Below are positions 55,370 to 64,000 of a stretch of 64,000 nucleotides of DNA, one piece after another. Made by a program: the position numbers and the translations under genes. Origin of the DNA: Flaveria trinervia. Its lineage: Eukaryota > Streptophyta > Magnoliopsida > Asterales > Asteraceae. The stretch's first letter is position 1, and each line of letters starts with the position of its first letter. The stretch covers positions 45,137,562 to 45,201,561 of the forward strand of contig CM046452.1 of assembly GCA_025506515.1 (NCBI GenBank), written 5' to 3'. A model generated the notes under the pieces. It worked only from the letters and a program-made list of their open reading frames with translations, had not been told where the DNA came from and searched no databases.

Positions 55370-55623
55370 GAACATCTATCTCCAAATCTTAGGATGAGTC
55401 AAAACATCCTGAGGATGTGCAACAAGAGGAAGCTCCACCAAGTCCAATTCAAGTAGCTCCTCGGGCATTAGGAAGACCCATCTTATCCTGGGCTTACACT
55501 ACTGATCCAAAAAGATGGCATGTTATTAGAGATCAAGGTATTGAAGATGTTTACACATGGCAAGACATGATCAATCTACCTTTGCATGGCCTCTTTGAGA
55601 TGAGGAGACATTATGAGATTTGA
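55370..55623 (+). pseudogene. Element D ORF3, C-terminal domain
   Basis: Resumes after C. From about 55417 the frame is open: RALGRPILSWAYTTDP, WHVIRDQGIEDVYTW, MINLPLHGLFEMRRHYEI and stop. It matches B's GRIIAWAYFDD...KGIEYF (30640-30720) and more loosely C's VRWEYDY. This is the conserved last domain of the ORF3 family. Confidence 0.75.
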
Positions 55624-55713
55624 GTGATCCTGACCATCTAATGAAGAAAGGTTTGGTCATCATCATGATGAGGACTATCAATATCTGAAGACTTCAAATG
55701 TTTTGGTAGTATC

Positions 55714-55727
55714 AGCCTAGGGGAGTT
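55714..55727 (+). other. Polypurine tract of element D
   Basis: AGCCTAGGGGAGTT before the LTR start TGTAAGG, equivalent to A and C but with one G fewer. Confidence 0.75.
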
Positions 55728-56526
55728 TGTAAGGATTTATATAAGGCTGATGCAACCCAAAACATCCAAAGTCTATCCTACATGCATGCACAGAAGTACT
55801 GAAGTAGAACACTTTAGATGGTTTCACACTCTGCCTTAGAAAATATTCTAGGTGTGAAATCTTCTGAAGCCAAGACCAATATCTTCTGAAGCCAAACATG
55901 AAGTCTTTCGAAGCTTTAAAGACAAACTTCTCTGAAGCTAGTTTATGAAGACAGATTTCTTCCAAAGACTTTTGAGTACATGCTTTATCTTATGTATCTT
56001 TTACCATAAAGTTGGACCACCTTTTTGCTGCAACTCTGTTTGACTCATCCATGCTTTTAGTAAACTGTACATTGAGATCTTGAGTCTATTGCTTTATACT
56101 TTATGTACTTTTATCCTTTTGTAATATATTAGGATGTGAGCAATGGCATGTCATAGTCACTAGCAAAAGGCAATCTGCATTTTGACTCTACATTGAGTTT
56201 GTTGTTGTCTAGATCATGTATCTAGCTTACCTTCAAATTATGTCGGCTGTAGGATGTAGTATAAAGTATCTCGGGTCCTTTTGTAATCTTTAATCCTTTT
56301 ATGCTTTGTAAACACTTGTAAGCAACATGAGAGCAATATACAACATTCTTGGAAACCAAACACTTGTGTTATTATTATTGTTCTTGTTCCATCTCTTTAT
56401 TATTTGTGTTACTTAGTATCAAGGTGTGTCTGGTTGCTAGTTTCCCATTTGATCTGTTAAGTGTTCTAACTCAACTCTCCTCATTATGTGTTGTGGTGTA
56501 AGTGACCACCCTTAAACGTTCCTACA
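55728..56526 (+). repeat. 3' LTR of element D
   Basis: Runs TGTAAGGATT to AACGTTCCTACA, 799 bp. It aligns with F's LTR (60781-61575): GGCTGATGCAACC, GTGTGAAATCTTC, GCATGTCATAGTCAC, GGCTGTAGGATGTAGTATAA. The U3 motif is mostly decayed here to CTTCTGAAGCC and CTTCCAAAG (55858-55965). Confidence 0.85.
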
Positions 56527-56598
56527 ATCTACTTTATGTAATTCTCCAATTCCCAAATTTCATCCAACTAATGATTTAATGAAAATAATACTAACAGT

Positions 56599-57360
56599 TT
56601 GCATGTAGGTTTAGATGGAGTGGATCTTAAAGAGGTGCGAGATGATTATGATTCAACAATTGGTATGGCATACAATAAACCGAATGCTGATAGGCCAGAT
56701 CTGGTTGTTTGTAATCCTATATCTATTGTTTCTTCTAACTTATTTGATAAGTTTAAATCAAGTGAAATTCCTACTTTTGAGCCTATCAGGATTGTGAAAG
56801 AAGAGATAACACAAGAGTCACCTAATCATCAAGCTCCACCAATAACAACACATCATATTCCTGTCAGTCAAGATCCATTGAAAGCACATCTGTGTATAAA
56901 AGATTGGACAAGCTCTGATGATGAATCAGACATAGAAGATAGTGTCTGTCTCTCAAAGATTACGATATCACTTAAAAGTGTCAAGTCTCAAAAGCTTTCA
57001 AAAGCTTCATCTAGATCAATACGGATCTCTTCTCCAACTGCGAAACAAGCCAGTCAACCAGTGAAAATCTCATCCACTGTTTAGCACAACAACATCCCAA
57101 AGAAGCAAAATTCTACAACCACCTCAAAGCAATCTCGAACTCTGAATGCTTCAAACGGGCCAGTGAATCATCAAAAGCATTTCAAGGCTTGTTTTGAGTG
57201 TGGAAAAGAAGGTCATGTGGTAAAGAAGTGTCCTCAAAGATTTGTTACGGGTGGTAAAGACAAAACAAATGCTTCTCCGGATGTATGTGTACAAAGGATG
57301 TTCAAAATGGTAAACGCAACACAGATTGCTTTTCAAGAGGTGAAAAGCACACATCGTTGA
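56599..57360 (+). pseudogene. Copia gag-like fragment with zinc knuckle (fragment H)
   Basis: An open frame 56599-57084 (LDGVDLKEVRDDYD, PDLVVCNPISIVSS, acidic DWTSSDDESDIEDS, then Ser/Lys-rich) ends at a stop. The same frame continues in sense to a knuckle CFECGKEGHVVKKC (57190-57231) and stops at 57358-57360. A Ser/Lys linker plus a CCHC knuckle fits the second-knuckle part of an extended copia gag, like B 21715-22572. No RT or LTR is attached; its family is not that of A-D. TTTGCATGTAG just before 56610 resembles a 3' splice site. Confidence 0.6.
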
Positions 57361-57892
57361 ATAGTTGGATGAAAAACTCTTTAATCAAACCCGATTTTAC
57401 ATGATTCAAAGATGAAACTGATCAAAGTTTGAAAACTAAATTCTTTTTTAACCGATCTTAAACAGATAATGATTTCCAAATTTAACTTCTTCAACTCAAA
57501 ATTAATTAAACCAAAACAAATTTGGCATATTTAAAAGAAGATATAGATATCCCTGATATTTCAACATATTGTTTGTTAAAGCAGGTTACTTATACCATTG
57601 AAAAAGGAACACCCTGGACTATGATGATCAAGGTTCCCCTTTCAAACTAATATGTTTATTACTACAGGAAGTCTGTTAGTAACCTGCTTCATTGACATAG
57701 ATTGTTCCTAATTCAAATTTGAGGCAGAACAAACAGGTTAATCACAATCTGAATTTTTTATCTTTATAATCATAGTTCTCACTTCATAATCATTGCATAT
57801 TTCCTGATCATTCATCTCTTATCTTTCTATCATTGTAGTTTGGAAGAACCTCTTTGGTAAATTTCTATTTTTGAATAGCTTTGTAAAAACAA
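57361..57892. other. No gene seen
   Basis: AT-rich sequence between fragment H and the G LTR. A TTATACCATTGAAAAAGG segment near 57590 might be remnant protease-region coding, but I cannot support it. Confidence 0.4.
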
Positions 57893-58130
57893 TGTAACAT
57901 CTCGTATTTTCGTTTAATTAGAAATTAACTTTGTTAAATTCTTGCAAGGACTATATATGTCTTTTATGAAGTTTATGGATTACTTATGCTTATTTCTTAG
58001 TTTATTTTTAATTTGAAAGTTAATAATGTTAATTATTACCTAATAAATAAATAGCAATCAAAATAATAACAATACTAATAACAATAACAACTAGATTAAT
58101 AGTAATAATGATAATAATAATAATGGTGTT

Positions 58131-58151
58131 ACAATAATAATAATAATAATA

Positions 58152-58187
<36 letters not shown>

Positions 58188-58200
58188 TTAATAATAATAT
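58131..58200. repeat. (AAT)n microsatellite
   Basis: Nearly uninterrupted ATA/AAT repeat within the G LTR, with further imperfect units back to about 58050. Confidence 0.9.
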
Positions 58201-59039
58201 CCTTAGAAGTTGTTAAACTTAAATTCGTTAGTTAGTCATTTTGGAAACTTAAAATAAAAAGTTTGGTTCATAAAATAATAAAACTTAAAAGTTCAAGGGC
58301 TAAAACTGTATTTTTTAAAATCCTATTTTCTTTCACCATGATTTCCGATGGTTGACCGGTGTAACCTCCGGCGACCTTCTGGCGAGCCCCACACCCACGA
58401 AAAACAACTGATATCAATACCCAAACTGTTGGAAACCATTCGTGTACATGATTCGAACATGATTACCCACTTAAACGGTGTTAAAACACTGGTTACAATC
58501 CCCAAACGATTGTATAACCGATGCCTTTAATTCCATAGCCGTTCAAGCATTAAATCGTAATAATAATCAAATTAAACGAATGTACACAATCATCTAACTA
58601 ATCCTAAGCGGTCACAACAATCAATTTCACCTGAAAAACATCATTTCATTGAAATTGATTCAGTCTTCGGTCGCAATCTACACTATACTCGAACATCGTT
58701 CTTCGGACTTCAAGAATCACAATTGATAGAGGGCTTTTAATCTTGTTTATCGGTATAAGCTTTCTGTAAGTGAATTTGATTATTATCTTCGATTGCAATC
58801 GAATCCCTTCACGACATAACTGTGACTTGTTCTACAAACTAAGGCCGACCATTTGAACTTGAACAAGTAAGTTTCATACACCAAAATGCTCAGTTTAATC
58901 TAGGGAGCAAAAGCCCTATGGTTGATTTTATTAACAACCCCAAATCCATGCTCAATTTGATCCAAGAAAAACCTAGGGTTCATAAGATTTGGGGATGTTT
59001 GTAATCTTTGTTTTCTAACATTTAAGGGCCGAGACCTAA

Positions 59040-59128
59040 CGCGGCCACGACCCTTGGTTTACTGGTTCCATACCCACATCTCATACTAGAGGTCCCGGGT
59101 TCGAACCCGACGACCTCCATTCTTTTTT
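59040..59128 (+). other. tRNA-like block with polymerase III B-box in G LTR
   Basis: GGTTCGAACCC at 59098-59108 matches the B-box consensus. CCTTGGTTTACTGG (59052-59065) is a weak A-box 33 bp upstream, and a T7 run follows at 59123. The T stem does not pair properly, so it is not a functional tRNA; a tRNA-derived SINE remnant or tRNA pseudogene is likely. Confidence 0.45.
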
Positions 59129-60428
59129 TAGGATCTTTTGCAGCTTTCTAAAATATATAAAAATTTCTAAAAATTATTAAAAAACCATTTTATAAACTTT
59201 ATTTATCTTAAAACCATTTAATTATTCTTCTGTAATTTATTTATAAAAAAATATCCTTATATTTTTATTTAATATTCAAAAGCTAATGATATAGTTAGTA
59301 TATTTTTATAAAATTTAGACTTTAAATACTAGTTTAATTTACACAAACTATGATTTCAAATATTGCCTTTAAATTATTATTTAAATCGTGTTCATTTTAT
59401 TTAATTAATAAACTTTATAAATATTACAAAATTATTATCATAAATGTTATTCTTATTTTATATCTTTATATAAAATATAAATATATTATTCCAAGAAAAT
59501 ATAATTGATTTTCCATTTGTTAAATATAATTGACAAAGCCCCAAACATCAATTGAACGCTAGTTCACGATAATTCGTTAAGCTTATTATTAAACTTTAAC
59601 ATTGTGAATATATATATTTAGGTGCCTTGTGACGATACATCTTGGAAAGACGTTTATTATTGATCTTATTAATCTTCAACATATACTTATTTGACATGTG
59701 AGTTTACTTGCCCCCTTTTTATATTTTCACACTATTTTGGGGTGAAACATGAATACTTATACATAATGCACTTGCAAACGTTTAGACTTGTAAAGCACTT
59801 GCAATTCATATCTTTGTCATGGTTATTTGTGTGTTGTAAATGTTTATATGAGATACATATTATTGTTTGCAATCATTAACTATTGCTAGCCTAGCGACGT
59901 CTTAGATCTTTGTGCCTGACAAGCCTATTTGGTGCTAAAGTCGAGGTATTGCCGACTCCTAATGACGTATGCTTGTTCATCATGGGAACCAAATACACTT
60001 AGCCAATCTTATATACTTGTAATCAAGTCGAGGTTTGGTTGTAACGATATGTGTTCTATAACCTTACTAACTTATAACTTATGACATGAATTGCTACTTG
60101 TAATTTTATCATTTATGTATGAAAACCTTGGAAACTCACCAACTATTTTTAGTTGACCTTTTATTTTTATCATGTTTCAAGTAATCCTCAAGTTTAAAGT
60201 GAACTATTGAAGCTTGCAATAATCAAGGACTTGGACCTAGTTAATAAAATAAAAATTATATTTTGTTATGTTATGTTTGAACTTATTTCATGTACGAGTC
60301 TTATGTTATAACTCCTTTTGAAACTTATAATTTGAATATTTACATTTAAATTTAACGTTATGTGGCTGTGAACAATCTTAACCCTCACATCTCGACGATT
60401 CCGCCGTCAAGGTTGGGGTGTGACAGAT

Positions 60429-60442
60429 TGGTATCAGAGCCC
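60429..60442 (+). other. Primer binding site of element G
   Basis: TGGTATCAGAGCCC, three bases past the LTR end; initiator-Met type. Confidence 0.88.
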
Positions 60443-60780
60443 ATAACTATAGGGATTTAGGTTATTAGAAATGGTGACCTAGACTATTGTTTATGCATGA
60501 ACCTTATAGAATATATTATTATTCTTGTAAAAAAATATATTGTTTGCATGCTACATAATGCTATGCCATACTTATGTGCAACTTGATGCCTTAGCATAGG
60601 TTGCTTTGTAATAGTTTAACTTTGTTACTTGTCTCCCTAAACTTACCTTTGACACTTTGACTCTCCCGGCAAATGAAACTTCTTAATCTTATTGTCGACG
60701 ACACGTGGAATCGTTTACTTATGCTTATGACTTGGATCTTTAGACTTATCTCTAATCTATGAAAATCTCATCAAGGTTTT
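60443..60780 (+). mobile_element. Leader of gypsy G, truncated
   Basis: Untranslated sequence after the primer site with no gag yet. It is interrupted at 60780/60781 by copia F; GTTTT (60776-60780) would be F's left TSD. Confidence 0.6.
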
Positions 60781-61575
60781 TGTAGAGATTAATGAAGAGG
60801 CTGATGCAACCTAAACATCTTTAGTCTTTCCTGCATGCTGCACAAGTGCATTAAAGAAGAAGCTTAGGAAGTTTCACACATGAAACATAAAATACTCTAA
60901 GTGTGAAATCTTCCGAAGCGAAGACCAATATCTTCCGAAGCCAAACATGAAATCTTCCGAAGCCTCAGAGACAAAGTCTTCCGAAGCTTCAAGTTCATGA
61001 AGACAGATTTCTTCCGAAGACTTTTAGTAACATGATTTATCTGATGTGCTATTCTATAAAGCTGGACACCTTTCCGTTGTGCCTCTGCAAGTCACCAACT
61101 TACATGGTTTGGTGAAAAGATCCATGCTTTTGGTAACTGTACATTGAGGTCTTGAGTCTGTAACTTTCTACTTTATGTACTTTATCCTTTTTGTAATAGA
61201 TAAGGATGTGAGCTATGGCATGTCATAGTCACAAGTCCAAAGGCGGCTTTTGACTCTACAATTGATTTTGTTTGTGTCTAGTCAATTGTATCTAGCTGGC
61301 TTTCAAAGTATTGCCGGCTGTAGGATGTAGTATAAGTATCTCATGTTCTTATATATTTCGAATATGCTTTGTAACACTTGTAATAGAACATAAATAAGGC
61401 AATATACTGCATTCTTGAAAACCAAACACTTGTGTTCTTTGTGTTCTTTGTCTCCTGCATTACTTGTGTTCTTAGTATCTCAACACTTGGTTAATCCAGT
61501 TTACTGTTTGATTAAAGTTTAGTTAATCTCCTCTTTGTGTTGTTTTGTTGTAACTAGCCCTTCAACGATCCTGGA
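60781..61575 (+). repeat. 5' LTR of element F
   Basis: Starts TGTAGAGATTAATG, aligned with D's TGTAAGGATTTAT; ends CGATCCTGGA. The U3 has five clean CTTCCGAAG units at 60908-61020. TGCTTTGTAACACTTG near 61371 parallels D's transcript-end region. Confidence 0.87.
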
Positions 61576-61577
61576 TT

Positions 61578-61589
61578 TGGTATCAGAGC
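61578..61589 (+). other. Primer binding site of element F
   Basis: TGGTATCAGAGC two bases after the LTR. Confidence 0.9.
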
Positions 61590-61660
61590 TATTCAGGCTC
61601 TTGATATAAGATCTCACCATCTTAAGATCCCTCACACACACAAATACTAAAACTTTTCAA

Positions 61661-64000
61661 ATGGAAGCCATTTACAAAACTGATATGGAAACTGGAACCA
61701 TGAACAAGTCCCCACTGATCACTCTTGATGAGTTTGATACTTGGTGTTTAAGAATGGAAGGTTTCATCAGGTCTCTTGATTCAAGAATCTGGGAGTCTAT
61801 TGAGAATGGACCTTTCATACCCAGCACCCCTTCTGCTACCGGTGCTGGTATGATTCCCAAAGATGTGGCTAACTACTCTGATGAAGATAGGAACAGAGTA
61901 GAGACAGACAGAAAAGCCATGACAGCTCTTCAAACTGCCCTTGCAAACTTTGTATACAGAGGTTTCAAAAGTGCAAAATAGCCAAGCAGGTGTGGGATGC
62001 ACTGAAACTGATGTATCAGGGTTCTTCTGAAGCCAAGGAGAACAAGAAGGATCTCCTGAAGCAGCAGTTTGAAAACTTCACCTTTAAAATCGTTGAAACC
62101 ATGACTCCGTAGTACTTCAGGTATGTTGAGATTATGGATACCCTAGTGGATGGAGGAGTTTCTCTTGAAAACAGAGACATTGTAAGGAAGTTCATGTCCT
62201 CACTTCCTAGGCAATGGACACACTACTGTGTGGTGATCAAGAGAACTGAAAATCTCAAAACTCTTACTCTGTCTGAGTTATATGGGATTCTCAGTGGCTA
62301 CCAGATGGAGATGAACATGCAAGGTTCATCTGGAAACTCCAACAATCAGATGGGTTCAGCCCTGCATGTGATTGAAAGGGATAGAAGAGAGCCCAAACAT
62401 CATCTCTTATGCTACCCTGACAACTCACCAAAGGGTCCTTTCATCACCTTCCCAGAGACACCAAAGGAGAACTACACTCAAGGAAGCTCATTCCAAGAGA
62501 CAAGCTCTTCTCAAGCTTTTGTGTCTTCTGATGAAATCTGTGGCAAATCTCTTTTAACTCTTGAAGACTTGGATTGTATCCATCCAGATGATCTGGAATA
62601 TATGGAAATAGTCCAACAGATGGCTCTTCTCACTCACAGAGCCAAGAAGTTCTACAAGAGGACTGGAAGGAAGTTTCCAAGCAATGCAACCAGTGGAAAG
62701 TTTGGACTGGACAAAGGCAAAGTCAAGTGTTACAACTGTAACTTGATGGGCCACTTTGCCAGGGAGTGTAAGGCACCTAGAACAAATGGTGGCCAAACAC
62801 AATCCAGACCAAACTACATGACAAAGCTCTCCATAATGAGAAGTCAAAGCAACAAGCTGCTATTGCTGTTGAAGAAGGAGGCTTTGACTGGAGCTTTTAG
62901 GTGGAAGATGCTTCTCTAAACCTAGCTCTAATGGCTGATCATGATGAAGCCAAGGTATTAGAATATCTCTGTACTCCTGAATGCATTGCTAAAGTTAACA
63001 GGTATAGGTCCTACAACTTGGAACTGAGATCTGACCTTGAGTCCTTAAACTTTTTAAAATCTGATTTTAAAAAGTCTGAAAATGATTATAAGCTGAAAAT
63101 AGAGGACTTAGAGAAAACCATTTCAGTTCTAAAACATGAACACATAGATTTTAGGACTCAAATCAAAGATCTCATAACCAAGTTAACTGAGTGCAGGCTG
63201 AGCTTGTGATCAGCAAAGCCAGGCAGAAAAGAGTGTTCTTGAAGAGAAGACCTTCAAGAACATGATATCCTCATCCTTGCACGACAAAGTGTGCTATCAA
63301 AACATCCAATGAGATAGCTCCTCCACACACAATCTTGTCAGTAGATCTCCTAGGTGTGGAACTTGTGAAGATGAACTTCCTCTCATAGATCCTATGAGTG
63401 AAGAGGATAAAGAAGAGATAGTGAAGATCCCTCTGCAAAGAGTGAAGAGGAGGATTCCAAGAAGGGTCACTATCTTTTGAGGAGAAAGTGAAGATTGTGA
63501 TGACCAAGTCCATGAGAAAGAACTTGATCAGAAAGAGCAAAAGAAGGCAAGGAAGGCTCAAGAGATCAAGGCTACTTTTGACTTAAGCATAAACAAGTTT
63601 TTATCTCTACAGGGTTTAAAGTGGTAGGGACTAAAGACATCACCAAACTCTTCTGCTAAGAGTTTGGTTCTTGTTCAACCATCTCAGCAACAGAAGAAGA
63701 CTGATCTGCTGTGTACCAATGCTGCACAGCCTGGACCATCAACTCCAAGCATAGTCCTAGCCCAAAGGATTGTCTCATATCTGCAACTATGGAGGTGGAG
63801 AAGGATTTTAACCAAAGACGTCCTATTCCCAAGAAAAGATCTTGGAGAAGAAAATGATTGTGTCATGTGTGAAAGTACCACTCACTTGCCAGGATTGTCC
63901 CTTCAATCTAAAATCTGTCCATATGACCAAAACAAGGCTTCAAGAGTTCTAAGAAGATTCAAGCTTCGGAAGGAAAACCTGTTTCCTTCGGAAGCTCCAG
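61661..64000 (+). pseudogene. Element F gag, extended (broken, runs off window)
   Basis: ATG at 61661 (MEAIYKTDMETGTMNKSP), similar to C's gag start. Core LDEFDTWCLRMEGFIR, NYSDEDRNR; a one-base shift before the stop at 61979, then AKQVWDALKLMYQGS, a TAG at about 62110, LSELYGILSGYQMEM, and an intact knuckle CYNCNLMGHFAREC (62728-62769), the copy that shows what C lost. Another TAG sits in FDWSF*VEDAS (near 62900). A coiled-coil frame 62901-63209 follows (LKSDFKKSENDYKLKIEDLE). The last bases again carry CTTCGGAAG inside coding sequence (63964 and 63989). Confidence 0.85.

Larger units (their letters stand above)
33746..56526 (+). mobile_element. Element D: Sirevirus-like Ty1/copia, 3' part only, split by Cassandra composite and C
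   Basis: Sense is plus. It begins abruptly in the protease (IIDSGVPKHMT at about 33790) where it abuts element A head-to-head. Pol runs to a stop at 38494-38496, then a spacer with a strong TATA box, ORF3 (39235-42708, 55370-55623), polypurine tract and 3' LTR (55728-56526). The Cassandra composite lies in RNase H and copia C in ORF3; both have perfect TSDs. Gag, primer site and 5' LTR are missing. The five bases after its LTR (ATCTA) do not match those before A's LTR, so the A-D pair is not shown to be one insertion. Confidence 0.85.
57893..60425 (+). repeat. 5' LTR of gypsy element G (2.5 kb)
   Basis: Runs TGTAACATCTCG to TTGGGGTGTGACA and is followed by a primer site. Large LTR size, TGTAACA start, GATTCCGCCGTC near the end and Met primer fit a Tekay-like gypsy element. 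It holds a trinucleotide microsatellite and a tRNA-like block. The rest of the element beyond 60780 is displaced by F. Confidence 0.75.
60781..64000 (+). mobile_element. Element F: Sirevirus-like Ty1/copia, 5' end, continues past window
   Basis: 5' LTR, primer site and gag of a copia element closely related to D and C, inserted in gypsy G. Pol and 3' LTR lie outside the window, so its TSD cannot be checked. Confidence 0.88.

Noticed and set aside
3399..56526. A and D as one inverted element flanked by a TSD
   Set aside because: The bases outside (AGAAA at left, ATCTA at right) do not match and the two LTRs are of different subfamilies.
56599..57360. Host zinc-knuckle protein gene
   Set aside because: No complete gene structure; composition and knuckle fit the second part of a copia gag, and it is surrounded by retroelement debris.
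59040..59128. Functional tRNA gene
   Set aside because: The T-stem does not pair and the A-box is poor.

Overview
The window is plant nuclear DNA made almost entirely of nested, mostly broken LTR retrotransposons. I see no intact host gene. The plant assignment rests on Ty1/copia elements with Sirevirus (SIRE)-type reverse transcriptase, a Tekay-like Ty3/gypsy element with a chromodomain-like tail, initiator-Met tRNA primer sites (TGGTATCAGAGC), 5-bp target-site duplications (TSDs), and a Cassandra-type miniature element with 5S-rRNA-like LTRs. A eudicot with a large repetitive genome is likely; I cannot fix the family from sequence alone.

Layout, with letters used throughout. 1-3398: decayed sequence holding a minus-strand relic of a retrotransposon third ORF, an unrecognised decayed coding stretch with an internal ~240-bp duplication, and a Cassandra scrap. 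A (minus, copia): 3399 to about 33745, split by gypsy E (7022-15376, TSD AGATG) and copia B (18534-32043, TSD CCTTT). D (plus, copia): about 33746-56526, meeting A head-to-head, split by a Cassandra composite (36981-38311, TSD AACAC) and copia C (42709-55369, minus, TSD GAACA). 56599-57360: gag-like fragment H. G: gypsy 5' LTR plus leader (57893-60780), cut by copia F (60781 to beyond the window end).

The copia elements are unusually large where complete (B 13.5 kb, C 12.7 kb), because each carries a long extra reading frame (ORF3) between pol and the 3' LTR. ORF3 is recognisable in A, B, C, D and in the relic at 1-573: an N-terminal domain with an HN near the start, a (F/Y)LxH(V/I) helix, a GG(W/F)-type turn and M(Y/F)PRxxQ, then low-complexity and coiled-coil stretches, then a C-terminal W-x-Y domain. 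In every copy with a readable spacer, the DNA between the pol stop and the ORF3 ATG carries the same short iterated motif as that element's own LTR, followed by a TATA-like box and a short leader. This looks like a duplicated U3-type internal promoter for ORF3; in B a plausible leader intron lies between the TATA box and the ORF3 ATG.

All coding regions carry frameshifts or stops, so they are annotated as pseudogenes. Some single-base indels could be assembly errors, since TSDs and LTR pairs show that E, B, C and the Cassandra composite are structurally recent. Insertion order: A and D are older hosts; E, B, C and the composite came later; F is younger than G.
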